NCBI RefSeq assembly: GCF_051912485.1
Contig: NZ_CP196822.1
Span: 1,302,001 to 1,366,000, forward strand
Length of the DNA stretch: 64,000 nt
Direction: 5' to 3'
Source: Nitrobacter sp051912485
GTDB taxonomy: Bacteria; Pseudomonadota; Alphaproteobacteria; Rhizobiales; Xanthobacteraceae
The translations under genes and the position numbers were made by a program. Under the pieces are notes generated by a model. That model was not told the origin of the DNA, ran no database searches, and saw only the letters and a list, made by a program, of their open reading frames with translations. Positions 1 to 9,388 of the stretch are shown here, in pieces. Position 1 is the stretch's first letter; every line of letters starts with the position of its first letter.

Positions 1-2
1 AG

Positions 3-2258
3 ATGGGTTTGAGCGGTGGCACCATCGTCCTCGCCGGCTCCGATGGCGAAGCACCTCTTATCTTCAACCGCATTGCGGTCGGACTGCAGTTCGACACCGA
101 ACACAAGCAGGTGACGTTGACTCAGGCCGATATCAGCAATGGTACGATCGGCGTTGCCGGCACCGGGAGCATCGACTATTCGGAAGCGCCGCGCCTGAAA
201 CTGGGCTTTGCCGGGACGCCGATGTCCGTGGCGGCGCTCAAGAGCATGTGGCCCCTTCTGATTGTGCCGGAAGTGCGTGAATGGGTCATCCAACGAATTG
301 GACGGGGTTCTCTCCAGCGCATTGAAGTCGGCGTCAATTCGCCGCTCCGCAATCTGTCGCGGCGCGGGCCGCCAATTCCTGATGATGGTCTTTCTGTCAA
401 TATCGCCGCCAGCAATGTGACGCTGTATCCCGTCGATGAAATGCCTCCGATCCGCGATGCCGATCTGAAGGCGCGAGTCACCGGCAGAACGGCGACGGTG
501 ACGATCGGGCAGGCCGCCGCCGATACCCCGGCTGGCCGCAAGCTCAACATTTCCGATGTCGTTTTCGAGGTGCCTGATATGGCGCCCAAACCCGCACCGG
601 CCAGGGTGAAGTTCAGGATCGATGGTCCCGTGCCCGCAGCCGCCGAAATTCTCGCCTCGGATCGCCTTAGTGAATTCACCGGTAATCTGATCGATCCCAA
701 TTCCAGCAAGGGAACGGTCACGGCACAGGTCGCGCTTGGTTTGCCGATCAGGCGTAAAATCACCCAGGAAGATACGACCTATTCCATCACCGCCGATCTC
801 GCGGGCTTTGCCGCCGACCGTCTGGTCATGAATCAGAAGCTTGAAGCGAACGCGCTGAAGGTGGTCGCAAACAACCAGGGGTACCAGGTCAAGGGTGACG
901 TCAAGATTAACGGGCAGCCGGCGTCGCTGGATTACCGTAAGCCGACGGACGGCGACGCCGATATCAAGTTGCAGGCCACGCTGGATGACGCGAGCCGCGC
1001 AAAACTCGGCATTGATCTCGGAGCCGGAGCAACCGGTGCGATTCCCGTCAAGCTGGTCGGGAAGATCGGCACTGACAAGGACAGCAAAATCGGTATCGAT
1101 GCCGACCTCACGTCCTTGAAGCTCGACAATCTTCTGCCCGGCTGGATCAAGCTGCCGGGAAAGTCAGGTCACGCGACGTTCAATGTGGTGCATAAGGCGG
1201 AGTCGACGCGCCTGGAGAATATCATCATCGACGGCGGCGGCGTGATGATAAAGGGATCGCTGGAGATCGATCAAAACGGCGATTTGTTGAATGCAAATTT
1301 TCCGGTTTACGCGCCGTCAGAGGGTGACAAGGCTTCGCTGAAGGCCGACCGCAATGCGGACGGCGTGTTGAAGGTCGTCATGCGCGGCGATGTGTTCGAT
1401 GGTCGCGGCTTTATCAAATCGGCCATCTCGGGCAAGCAGGCCGACACCAAAGGCAAGGCCAAGAGCATCGATTTCGACGTCGATCTGAAGATTGGAGCCG
1501 TGGCCGGATTTTATGGCGAAGCCGTCCGCAGCGCGGACGTGAAGATGGCCCAGCGCAACGGGTCGATCCGCAGCTTGAGCATGAGTGGAAAGATCGGGCG
1601 CGATACGTCGCTGACCGGCGATTTGCGCGGGCGCCCGCAAGGCCAGGACGTCGTTCTGATCGAGACTAACGACGCGGGTGCGTTCTTCCGCTTTACCGAT
1701 ACTTACGGAAAGATGTTTGGCGGTCAGCTCGAGTTGGCCATGGATCCCCCGACTGCCGAGCCGCGCGCCAAGCAGGGGTTGATCAACGTTCGCGATTTCA
1801 CGATCAAGGGCGAGACGGCTCTGGATCGCGCCGCGGCGGGTGGTCCGCAAACCGCGCAGAACGGCATTTCATTTTCGCGTCTGCGTGCGGAATTTACCCG
1901 GCAGAACGGGCAGCTCTCGGTGCGCGATGGCGTCGTCAAGGGGCCGACAATCGGCGCGACGATCGAGGGCCATATCGACTTTCCCGGCAATCAGGTTCGC
2001 ATGAGCGGCACGTTCGTGCCGATGTATGGTCTTAACAACATCTTCGGACAGCTTCCGATCGTAGGATTGTTCCTTGGCGGCGGCAGCAATGAAGGGCTGA
2101 TCGGCGTGACCTATGAAGTGGTGGGAACGCCGGGCCAGCCGCAGTTACGAGTTAATCCGATTTCGGCCATGGCCCCTGGCGTGCTGCGCAAGATCTTCGA
2201 ATTCCAGACCGGCAAACCGGCCAACCAGATCGAATATCCGGCACAGGGCGGCAACTGA
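3..2258 (+). CDS. AsmA-like/DUF3971 envelope protein, C-terminal part (5' end outside window)
   Basis: The reading frame is open from the window edge, so the true start probably lies upstream and only the last ~750 residues are seen. The protein is built of repeating beta-rich segments (alternating polar/hydrophobic strands, many G-D-[IL] turns) and ends in a segment with GLFLGGGSNEGLIGVTYEV, as in the C-terminal domain of AsmA-like/DUF3971 proteins (YhdP/TamB-like). Family members are large, anchored in the inner membrane, and are thought to bridge the periplasm and carry lipid to the outer membrane. The specific role here is inferred only from the family. It is followed, convergently, by tyrS after 68 bp. 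Confidence 0.75.
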   Translation: MGLSGGTIVLAGSDGEAPLIFNRIAVGLQFDTEHKQVTLTQADISNGTIGVAGTGSIDYSEAPRLKLGFAGTPMSVAALKSMWPLLIVPEVREWVIQRIGRGSLQRIEVGVNSPLRNLSRRGPPIPDDGLSVNIAASNVTLYPVDEMPPIRDADLKARVTGRTATVTIGQAAADTPAGRKLNISDVVFEVPDMAPKPAPARVKFRIDGPVPAAAEILASDRLSEFTGNLIDPNSSKGTVTAQVALGLPIRRKITQEDTTYSITADLAGFAADRLVMNQKLEANALKVVANNQGYQVKGDVKINGQPASLDYRKPTDGDADIKLQATLDDASRAKLGIDLGAGATGAIPVKLVGKIGTDKDSKIGIDADLTSLKLDNLLPGWIKLPGKSGHATFNVVHKAESTRLENIIIDGGGVMIKGSLEIDQNGDLLNANFPVYAPSEGDKASLKADRNADGVLKVVMRGDVFDGRGFIKSAISGKQADTKGKAKSIDFDVDLKIGAVAGFYGEAVRSADVKMAQRNGSIRSLSMSGKIGRDTSLTGDLRGRPQGQDVVLIETNDAGAFFRFTDTYGKMFGGQLELAMDPPTAEPRAKQGLINVRDFTIKGETALDRAAAGGPQTAQNGISFSRLRAEFTRQNGQLSVRDGVVKGPTIGATIEGHIDFPGNQVRMSGTFVPMYGLNNIFGQLPIVGLFLGGGSNEGLIGVTYEVVGTPGQPQLRVNPISAMAPGVLRKIFEFQTGKPANQIEYPAQGGN

Positions 2259-2326
2259 TCGTTTGCCGGACTGCGCGAACGCAGTCGCGATGAAGACCGC
2301 AACGCCCACCGATGCCCGGCGTAAGG

Positions 2327-3580
2327 TTATGCAGGTCGCAGCAAGACGTGGCGCTTCTTGCCCATCGAGAGCTTGATCACGCCTTCAGGCGTGAGATGAT
2401 CTGATGTCAGCATCATCTTTTCGTCGGTGACGGCGACGTCGTTGACGCGCAAGCCGCCGCCTTTGATCTGGCGACGCGCTTCGCCGTTCGAAGCGACCAG
2501 CCCCGCCTTTACGAACAGCGCGAGCACGCCGGCTCCGCTTGCAAGGTCGCGTTGCGGAATGTCCAGCGTCGGAAGGCTCTCGGCGATGGCGCCTTCCTCG
2601 AAAGTGGTGCGCGCGGTATCGGCAGCCTTCTCGGCCTCGTCCCGACCATGCAGAAGGGCGGTCGCCTCGGTTGCCAGCACCTTCTTGGCCTCGTTGATCT
2701 CGGCACCCTGCAACGCAGCCAACTTCGCGATCTCGTCCATCGGCAGGATCGTGAACAGTTTCAGGAATTTGACGACGTCGGCATCCTCGACGTTGCGCCA
2801 GTACTGCCAGAAATCATAGGGGCTGAAGGCGTCGGCGTTGAGCCACACGGCGCCTTGCGCGGTCTTGCCCATCTTCGCGCCCGACGCTGTCGTCAGCAAC
2901 GGCGTGGTCAGAGCGAACAGCTGAGGTGTGCCCATGCGGCGGCCGAGATCGACGCCGTTGACGATGTTGCCCCACTGATCCGAACCCCCCATCTGCAAGC
3001 GGCAATCAACGCGCCGCGACAGTTCGACGAAATCATAGGCCTGGCAGATCATGTAGTTGAATTCGATGAAGCTCATTTCCTGTTCGCGCTCGAGGCGGAG
3101 ACGAACGGAGTCCATCGTCAGCATCCGGTTGACCGAGAAGTGGCGGCCGATATCGCGCAGCATCTCGATCCAATTGAGCTTGGTCAGCCATTCGGCATTG
3201 TCGAGCATCACCGCATCGTTCGCGCCGGAACCGTAGTGCAGCACCTTGGCGAATACGCCGCGAATGCTGGCTTTGTTGGCCTCGATTTCCGCGACGCTAC
3301 GGATCGCGCGCGATTCATCCTTGCCGGAGGGGTCGCCGACCATGGTGGTGCCACCGCCCATCAGCGTGATCGGCTTGTTGCCGCTCTGCTGGAGCCAATG
3401 GAGCATCATCATGGTCAGGTAGTTGCCGATATGCAGCGACGGCGCGGTGCAGTCGTAGCCGACGTAGGCCGTCGCCTGGCCCTTCGCGGCCAACGCATCG
3501 AGGCCCTCGATATCGGAGCACTGATGGATGAAACCCCGTTCCTGAAGGATGTTGAGGAAATCGGATTTGAAGGCGGCCAT
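2327..3580 (-). CDS. tyrS: Tyrosyl-tRNA synthetase
   Basis: Charges tRNA-Tyr with tyrosine in the cytoplasm. The 417-residue length is normal for bacterial TyrRS. Class I signatures are visible: HIGN at residues 50-53 (the HIGH motif) and KMGKT at 236-240 (the KMSKS loop), with the tyrosine-pocket stretch MGGSDQWGN at about 197-205. The last ~65 residues form an S4-type RNA-binding domain (GGGLRVNDVAV). The start begins MAAFKSDFL, as in relatives. It is transcribed divergently from anmK, with about 160 bp between the two starts. Confidence 0.97.
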   Translation of the reverse strand: MAAFKSDFLNILQERGFIHQCSDIEGLDALAAKGQATAYVGYDCTAPSLHIGNYLTMMMLHWLQQSGNKPITLMGGGTTMVGDPSGKDESRAIRSVAEIEANKASIRGVFAKVLHYGSGANDAVMLDNAEWLTKLNWIEMLRDIGRHFSVNRMLTMDSVRLRLEREQEMSFIEFNYMICQAYDFVELSRRVDCRLQMGGSDQWGNIVNGVDLGRRMGTPQLFALTTPLLTTASGAKMGKTAQGAVWLNADAFSPYDFWQYWRNVEDADVVKFLKLFTILPMDEIAKLAALQGAEINEAKKVLATEATALLHGRDEAEKAADTARTTFEEGAIAESLPTLDIPQRDLASGAGVLALFVKAGLVASNGEARRQIKGGGLRVNDVAVTDEKMMLTSDHLTPEGVIKLSMGKKRHVLLRPA

Positions 3581-3741
3581 AGCTATCTGACTCTGATCGT
3601 TCTTGTTCGGCTCTATTGCAAACTCGATTCCGGCCCATCATGGCCGGACACTGCCGCCGGGCTCCGCTGTGTGCCATTATAAGAAGCGCGCGTTTGGCAC
3701 AAGCTGGACGTCGCATGTCAGCCACCCGGGGGGTCCGCACG

Positions 3742-4842
3742 ATGATGACGGCGATTGGTCTGATGAGCGGCACCTCGCTGGACGGCGTCGATATCGCCTT
3801 GATCGAAACCGACGGCGAGCGAGTGGCGAGGTTCGGGCCGACCGGCTACCGCCCGTACGCGGACCACGAACGCGGCCTGTTGCGCGAGGCGCTCGCGGAG
3901 GCCGTCAATCTCTCGCGGCGTGACGCACGGCCAGGCGTGATCGGCGAGGCCGAACGCGTCGTGACCACGGCGCACGCCGAAGCCGTTGCTGCTTTCCTCA
4001 CGCAAAATCGCATCGCGCGCGAGAACATCGATATCGTCGGCTTCCATGGCCAGACCATCCTGCACCGGCCGGCGCAGCAGTTGACCGTGCAGATCGGCGA
4101 TGCGGCGGCTTTGGCAAAAGCGATCCGCGTTCCGGTGATACATGATTTCCGCGCGGCCGACGTGGCCGCCGGCGGGCAGGGTGCGCCATTCGTCCCCGTC
4201 TATCATCGCGCACTGGCGCAATCGCTCGGTCGCGAGGGACCGGTTTGCGTGGTCAATATCGGCGGCGTCTCCAACGTAACCTATATCGATGGCGCCGACA
4301 CGTTGATCGCCTGCGACACTGGACCCGGCAATGCGCTGCTCGATGATTTCATGCTCCGCGTGACGGGTCAGCAGTTCGACGGCGAAGGCCGGCTGGCGGC
4401 GCAGGGCCGTCCCGATGCGGACTGGATCGCGCATGCCTTGCAGCACCCGTTCTTCGCGCTGCCGCCGCCCAAGTCTCTCGATCGCAACGATTTCGCTTCG
4501 CTCGCACTGCATGACATGTCGCCGGCCGACGGTGCGGCAACCCTGACGGCCTTCACCGCGGCGGCCATCGCACGGATCGTTCCGCTGTTGCCGAAATCAC
4601 CGCGAAGCTGGATCGTGGTTGGCGGGGGAGCCCGCAATCCGACCATGCTCGGCATACTGCGGGAGGTGTGCGCTCCGGCGACGGTCGAGCCGGCCGATGC
4701 ACTTGGCTGGTCGGTCGATGCCATGGAGGCGCAAGCCTTCGGCTATCTCGCGGTGCGTGGTCTGAAAGGCTTGCCGTTAAGCTATCCGGCGACCACGGGC
4801 GTGCCCGTGCCGATGACCGGTGGAGTGATCGTGCGACCCTAG
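3742..4842 (+). CDS. anmK: Anhydro-N-acetylmuramic acid kinase
   Basis: Phosphorylates and hydrolyses 1,6-anhydro-MurNAc to MurNAc-6-phosphate in peptidoglycan recycling. The product, 366 residues from this start, opens with MMTAIGLMSGTSLDGVD, the AnmK hallmark nucleotide-binding loop. Other sugar-kinase (ASKHA) blocks follow: DTGPGNALLDD in the middle and VVGGGARNPTM near the C-terminus. The frame is open for 42 further codons upstream (an ATG at 3715 is possible), but family members begin at the residues encoded from 3742. A hydrolase gene follows convergently 14 bp downstream. Confidence 0.95.
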   Translation: MMTAIGLMSGTSLDGVDIALIETDGERVARFGPTGYRPYADHERGLLREALAEAVNLSRRDARPGVIGEAERVVTTAHAEAVAAFLTQNRIARENIDIVGFHGQTILHRPAQQLTVQIGDAAALAKAIRVPVIHDFRAADVAAGGQGAPFVPVYHRALAQSLGREGPVCVVNIGGVSNVTYIDGADTLIACDTGPGNALLDDFMLRVTGQQFDGEGRLAAQGRPDADWIAHALQHPFFALPPPKSLDRNDFASLALHDMSPADGAATLTAFTAAAIARIVPLLPKSPRSWIVVGGGARNPTMLGILREVCAPATVEPADALGWSVDAMEAQAFGYLAVRGLKGLPLSYPATTGVPVPMTGGVIVRP

Positions 4843-4856
4843 AGCGCGATCAGCGG

Positions 4857-5504
4857 TCAACGAATGTTGGCGAGTCTCATATCGAGATAGCCGGTCACCG
4901 TTTCCATCAGCGGCTCCATCTTGTCTTCGAAGAAATGATTGGCGCCCGGAATGGTATGTTGGTCGATCACGATACCCTTCTGGGTCTTCAGCTTTTCCAC
5001 CAGCGTCGTGACATCCTTGGCCGGCGCGACGATATCCTTTTCGCCATGGACGATGAGTCCCGACGACGGGCATGGCGCGAGAAACGAGAAATCATAACGG
5101 TTCGGCTCCGGCGCGATCGAAATGAAGCCCTCCACTTCGGGTCGTCGCATTAGCAACTGCATGCCGATCCAGGCGCCGAAGGAAAATCCGGCCACCCAGC
5201 AGGCGCGCGCTTCCGGATTGATGGTCTGTGCCCAGTCGAGTGCGGCCGCCGCGTCCGACAATTCACCGGTGCCGTGGTCGAACGAGCCCTGACTACGGCC
5301 GACGCCGCGGAAATTGAAGCGCAACACCGAAAAACCACGCGCCACGAAAGCGTAGTAGACCTGATAGACAATCGGATGGTTCATGCTGCCGCGAAACTGC
5401 GGATGAGGGTGCAGGACCATCGCGATCGGCGCATTTTTCTGCTTCGCCGGGTGATAGCGGCCTTCGAGACGACCGGCGGGACCAGTAAAAATGACTTCAG
5501 GCAT
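4857..5504 (-). CDS. Alpha/beta hydrolase, short DLH/YpfH-like type
   Basis: A 215-residue single-domain alpha/beta hydrolase. The nucleophile elbow GFSFG is at residues 106-110 (Ser108). An acid candidate lies in HGEKDIVAP at about 152-160 and the histidine in PGANHFFE near 187. The N-terminal HPHPQFRGSMNH block, with FRGVGRSQG after it, is typical of a conserved proteobacterial hydrolase family of unknown substrate. No signal peptide is seen, so it is probably cytoplasmic. It is divergent from the SUF operon across a 199-bp gap. Function beyond hydrolase is not assignable. Confidence 0.85.
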   Translation of the reverse strand: MPEVIFTGPAGRLEGRYHPAKQKNAPIAMVLHPHPQFRGSMNHPIVYQVYYAFVARGFSVLRFNFRGVGRSQGSFDHGTGELSDAAAALDWAQTINPEARACWVAGFSFGAWIGMQLLMRRPEVEGFISIAPEPNRYDFSFLAPCPSSGLIVHGEKDIVAPAKDVTTLVEKLKTQKGIVIDQHTIPGANHFFEDKMEPLMETVTGYLDMRLANIR

Positions 5505-5647
5505 CGGAATCCTCGGGAAATCGGCCGCTCATTAGACGAGTTTTTGTCCGCAGCCTGCGGGCAGCGGGCGATCGGGCACCGCGCGGCGGTACAGGAGTGG
5601 TGCCCGTGAATGATTGCTGCGTTCTAACATAGGGCGAGGGGCGAAAA

Positions 5648-5660
5648 GCAAGCATCTTGC
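5648..5660. promoter_or_regulatory. Perfect short inverted repeat upstream of the SUF operon
   Basis: GCAAG-CAT-CTTGC is a perfect 5-bp inverted repeat centred about 50 bp before the first SUF gene. An AT-rich TTATAGTTAC stretch at about 5691-5700 lies between it and the ATG and could be a -10 region. Alphaproteobacterial suf operons are usually controlled by iron or Fe-S sensors (IscR, RirA, Irr). Whether this repeat is such an operator is a guess. Confidence 0.25.
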
Positions 5661-5703
5661 GCGGCTGTGGCTTCACCCGCCAAGAATATCTTATAGTTAC
5701 AAC

Positions 5704-6870
5704 ATGATGCAGGAACGGATTTATCTCGACTGGAATGCGACCACGCCGCTACGCCGCGAGGCGCGGGAGGCGATGGCTGCCGCGTGGGATGTCGTCGGTA
5801 ACCCCTCATCCATTCACGCGGAGGGCAGGCGGGCGCGCGGAGTGGTGGAAGATGCGCGGGCTGCGGTGGCGATGGCCGTTGGCGGCGAACCTCGCAACGT
5901 GGTCTTCACGTCCGGTGGGACCGAAGCCAATGCCCTGGCGCTGACCCCCGGCGTTCACGGACGATATGGTCACGCTATTGATAGGCTTATTGTTTCAGCC
6001 GTCGAACATGCCTCGGTGCTGGCCGGCGGGCAGTTCGTGCCGGATTGGATCGCGCGCCTGCCGGTGCATCGGTCCGGACTGGTTGACCTCAACGCCTTGC
6101 AAGCGATGCTCTCAGGAGGACCACCGGCGTTGGTGTCGGTCATGCTTGCCAATAACGAAACCGGTGTCATTCAGCCGGTCGCAGAAGTGGCCGATCTGGT
6201 CCACGAGGCGGGCGGTCTCCTGCACGTCGACGCGGTTCAGGCTCTCGGAAAAATTACTTTTGATATCATTAAGTTAAATGCTGATTTTCTATCTGTTTCA
6301 GCACACAAAATCGGCGGCCCGACCGGGATTGGCGCACTGGTTCTCGCGCCGAACCAGATCGGTCCCGGCGCGTTGATACGGGGAGGCGGTCAGGAGCGGG
6401 GTCGCCGCGCCGGCACAGAGAACGTGCCAGCTATTGCGGGCTTCGGAGCCGCGGTGAAGGCGGCGGTCGCAGCCAGAGCTAGCGATATGGCCCGGATCGA
6501 AATCCTGCGGAATCGGCTTGAGGAAGGGTTGCGGCAAACCCCGTGGAGCATAGTTATCTCAGAGGACGTCGCTCGTTTGCCGAATACGACCCTGTTCGGT
6601 GTTCGGGGATTAAAGGCCGAGACCGCCGTCGTCGGGTTCGACCTTGAGGGGGTGGCGGTGTCTTCGGGTTCAGCGTGTTCATCGGGAAAGGTACAACCAT
6701 CGCATGTGCTGGAGGCGATGGGGTATGGGCCGGAAATGACCAGAAGCGCGATACGATTTTCGCTGGGCTGGGAGACTACGGAGGCGGACGTCGATAGGGC
6801 TATTAAAGCTTGGCGAAAGCTCTCAGGTGCACTAGTAAAGAGGGACGAAACAGTGCTTGAACAGTTCTAA
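5704..6870 (+). CDS. Cysteine desulfurase (IscS/NifS type), first gene of the SUF operon
   Basis: PLP enzyme of about 388 residues that takes sulfur from cysteine for Fe-S cluster building. IscS/NifS hallmarks in order: YLDWNATTP near the start, TSGGTEAN, the PLP lysine in SAHKIGGPTG near residue 200, and the sulfur-carrying cysteine in SSGSACSSG near 325. The start MMQERIYLDWN matches the family start; the frame extends 30 codons further but without homology. No strong Shine-Dalgarno precedes it. The stretch 6244-6305 is unusually AT-rich for this genome. The operon holds a second, SufS-type desulfurase. Confidence 0.93.
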   Translation: MMQERIYLDWNATTPLRREAREAMAAAWDVVGNPSSIHAEGRRARGVVEDARAAVAMAVGGEPRNVVFTSGGTEANALALTPGVHGRYGHAIDRLIVSAVEHASVLAGGQFVPDWIARLPVHRSGLVDLNALQAMLSGGPPALVSVMLANNETGVIQPVAEVADLVHEAGGLLHVDAVQALGKITFDIIKLNADFLSVSAHKIGGPTGIGALVLAPNQIGPGALIRGGGQERGRRAGTENVPAIAGFGAAVKAAVAARASDMARIEILRNRLEEGLRQTPWSIVISEDVARLPNTTLFGVRGLKAETAVVGFDLEGVAVSSGSACSSGKVQPSHVLEAMGYGPEMTRSAIRFSLGWETTEADVDRAIKAWRKLSGALVKRDETVLEQF

Positions 6871-6948
6871 GACCATTTCTTGGGAACAGGGCAAGCACCG
6901 AGACTTCATATTCCACCGTGGTCCTTGAAACCGCGAGCGGAGGTAGGA

Positions 6949-8430
6949 ATGGCAGCCGTACAAGAGACGGTCGATCGGGTTCGCCAGATCGACGTCGATC
7001 AATATCGATATGGATTCGAGACCATCATCGAGTCCGAGAAAGCTCCCAAGGGACTTTCCGAAGACACCGTCCGGTTTATTTCAGCGAAGAAAAACGAACC
7101 GGCCTGGATGCTGGAGTGGCGGCTTGACGCCTATCGCCGCTGGCTGACCATGCAGGAGCCGAGTTGGGCGCGCGTGAACTATCCGAAGATCGACTATCAG
7201 GATCTCTATTATTATTCGGCGCCGAAGCCGAAGAAGGAGATCTCCTCGCTAGACGAGATCGATCCGGAGATCCTCGAGACCTACAAGAAACTCGGCATTC
7301 CCTTGCGCGAGGTCGAGGTGCTTGAGGGCGTCGTTCGCCCCGAGGGCGAACGGAGAGTCGCGGTCGATGCCGTGTTCGACTCGGTATCCGTGGCGACCAC
7401 GTTCCAGGAGGAGCTGAAGAAGGCCGGCGTGATTTTCATGCCGATCTCTCACGCCATTCAGCAGCATCCGGAGCTGGTGAAACAGTATCTCGGCAGCGTG
7501 GTGCCGACCTCCGACAATTTCTTTGCGACGCTGAACTCGGCAGTGTTCTCCGATGGGTCGTTCGTCTACATCCCGCCGGGCGTTCGCTGTCCGATGGAGC
7601 TGTCGACCTACTTCCGCATTAACGAGCGCAACACCGGCCAGTTCGAGCGCACGCTCATCATCGCCGACAAGGGCGCCTACGTCAGCTATCTCGAAGGCTG
7701 CACCGCGCCGCAGCGCGACGAGAACCAGTTGCACGCCGCGGTCGTCGAACTCGTCACGCTCGACGACGCCGAGATCAAGTATTCGACGGTGCAGAACTGG
7801 TACCCCGGCAATTCCGAGGGTAAGGGCGGCATCTTCAATTTCGTCACCAAGCGTGGCGACTGTCGCGGCGCGCGTTCGAAAATTTCGTGGACTCAGGTCG
7901 AGACCGGCTCCGCCATCACCTGGAAATATCCGAGCTGCATCCTGCGCGGCGACAATTCGCGGGGCGAGTTCTACTCGATCGCGATTTCGAATGGCTACCA
8001 GCAGGTCGACAGCGGCACCAAGATGCTGCATCTCGGCAAGAACACCACGAGCCGGATCATCTCCAAGGGCATCGCGGCGGGCAAGTCGCAGAACACCTAT
8101 CGTGGCCTCGTCACCGCGCACCGCAAGGCGACCAATGCGCGCAACTTCACCGCGTGTGACTCGCTTCTGATCGGTGATAAGTGCGGCGCGCACACCGTGC
8201 CGTACATCGAGGCCAAGAACACCTCGGCCCTGTTCGAGCACGAGGCGACGACATCGAAGATCTCGGAAGACGTGCTGTTCTATTGCGTGCAGCGCGGACT
8301 GTCGCAGGAAGAGGCCGTCGGCCTCGTCGTCAACGGCTTCGTGAGAGACGTGCTGCAGCAGTTGCCGATGGAATTCGCGGTCGAGGCCCAGAAGCTGATC
8401 TCGATCTCGCTGGAAGGAAGTGTGGGTTAG
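6949..8430 (+). CDS. sufB: Fe-S cluster scaffold protein SufB
   Basis: Core subunit of the SufBC2D complex on which Fe-S clusters are assembled in the cytoplasm. The 493-residue product is full length and carries SufB blocks: YIPPGVRCPMELSTYFR, EGCTAPQRDENQLHAAVVE, and the C-terminal CDSLLIGDKCGAHTVPYIE with conserved cysteines. The start is fixed by a GGAGGTAGG Shine-Dalgarno ending 2 bases before ATG 6949; the 23 upstream open codons have no family similarity. It follows the desulfurase gene by 78 bp and is separated from sufC by a palindromic repeat. Confidence 0.97.
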   Translation: MAAVQETVDRVRQIDVDQYRYGFETIIESEKAPKGLSEDTVRFISAKKNEPAWMLEWRLDAYRRWLTMQEPSWARVNYPKIDYQDLYYYSAPKPKKEISSLDEIDPEILETYKKLGIPLREVEVLEGVVRPEGERRVAVDAVFDSVSVATTFQEELKKAGVIFMPISHAIQQHPELVKQYLGSVVPTSDNFFATLNSAVFSDGSFVYIPPGVRCPMELSTYFRINERNTGQFERTLIIADKGAYVSYLEGCTAPQRDENQLHAAVVELVTLDDAEIKYSTVQNWYPGNSEGKGGIFNFVTKRGDCRGARSKISWTQVETGSAITWKYPSCILRGDNSRGEFYSIAISNGYQQVDSGTKMLHLGKNTTSRIISKGIAAGKSQNTYRGLVTAHRKATNARNFTACDSLLIGDKCGAHTVPYIEAKNTSALFEHEATTSKISEDVLFYCVQRGLSQEEAVGLVVNGFVRDVLQQLPMEFAVEAQKLISISLEGSVG

Positions 8431-8434
8431 CCCC

Positions 8435-8553
8435 CGTCACTGCGAGCTCGCGACAAAACCGGCTCTTGCCGGTTTTACGCCGGGCGAAGCAATCCACCGA
8501 TGGTTGGAAATGCCGGATTGCTTCGTCGCATGAGCGCGCTCCTCGCGATGACG
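8435..8553. repeat. Palindromic intergenic repeat with an inner hairpin, between sufB and sufC
   Basis: The ends CGTCACTGCGAG and CTCCTCGCGATGACG, and inside them GCGAAGCAATCC and GGATTGCTTCGTCGC, form a long imperfect palindrome of a kind common between genes in Bradyrhizobium relatives. A perfect 8-bp stem, AAAACCGG/CCGGTTTT (8455-8476), sits within the left half and ends in T's, so it could act as an attenuator or terminator inside the SUF operon. Confidence 0.75.
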
Positions 8554-8575
8554 TAACGATAGCGAAGGATGAACG

Positions 8576-9325
8576 ATGCCGTTGCTTGAAGTCAAAGACC
8601 TGCACGTCCGTGTCGAGGAGCGTGAAATTCTTCACGGCTTGTCACTGACCGTCAACAAGGGCGAAGTCCATGCCATCATGGGGCCGAACGGTTCCGGCAA
8701 GTCGACGCTGAGCCATGTGATCGCCGGTAAGCCGGGCTATGAGGTCACCGACGGCGAAGTCCTGTTCGAGGGCGAGGATCTGCTGGCGATGGCGCCCGAC
8801 CAGCGCGCCGCGAAGGGCGTGTTTCTCGCCTTCCAGTATCCGGTGGAAATTCCCGGTGTCGCTACCATGACGTTCCTGCGGACCGCGCTGAACGCGCAGC
8901 GCAAGGCGCGCGGCGAGACCGAATATTCGACGCCGAATTTCTTGAAAAAAGTGCGTGAGGTCGCGGCCTCGTTGAACATTCCGCAGGACATGCTGCGCCG
9001 TGGCATCAATGTCGGCTTTTCCGGCGGCGAGAAGAAGCGCAACGAGGTGCTGCAGATGGGGCTGTTCGAGCCGAGCCTGTGCATCCTTGATGAAATGGAT
9101 TCCGGTCTGGACATCGACGCGCTGCGCGTTGCAGCCGATGGCGTCAATGCTTTGCGTTCGAAGGATCGCGCCATGGTCGTCATCACGCACTATCAGCGGC
9201 TGCTCAATTACATCGTGCCTGATTTCGTGCACGTGATGTCGAAAGGCCGGGTCGTGAAAAGCGGAGACAAGGATCTGGCGCTGGAGCTCGAGGCGTCCGG
9301 ATATGCGCAATTCGAGGAAGCATAA
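8576..9325 (+). CDS. sufC: SUF system ATPase SufC
   Basis: ABC-type ATPase (249 residues) that powers the SufBCD scaffold; despite the fold it is not a transporter. Walker A is GPNGSGKST at about residues 38-46, the signature is FSGGEKKRNE near 145 and Walker B is CILDEMDSGLD near 165, the last two typical of SufC. No membrane segment is present. It starts after the palindromic repeat that follows sufB, and sufD comes 63 bp later. Confidence 0.97.
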   Translation: MPLLEVKDLHVRVEEREILHGLSLTVNKGEVHAIMGPNGSGKSTLSHVIAGKPGYEVTDGEVLFEGEDLLAMAPDQRAAKGVFLAFQYPVEIPGVATMTFLRTALNAQRKARGETEYSTPNFLKKVREVAASLNIPQDMLRRGINVGFSGGEKKRNEVLQMGLFEPSLCILDEMDSGLDIDALRVAADGVNALRSKDRAMVVITHYQRLLNYIVPDFVHVMSKGRVVKSGDKDLALELEASGYAQFEEA

Positions 9326-9388
9326 TCCGGAAGCGCCTTCCGGTTTTCGGATGAGATCATGCCGGAAAATACGATCTGAACGGATTTG

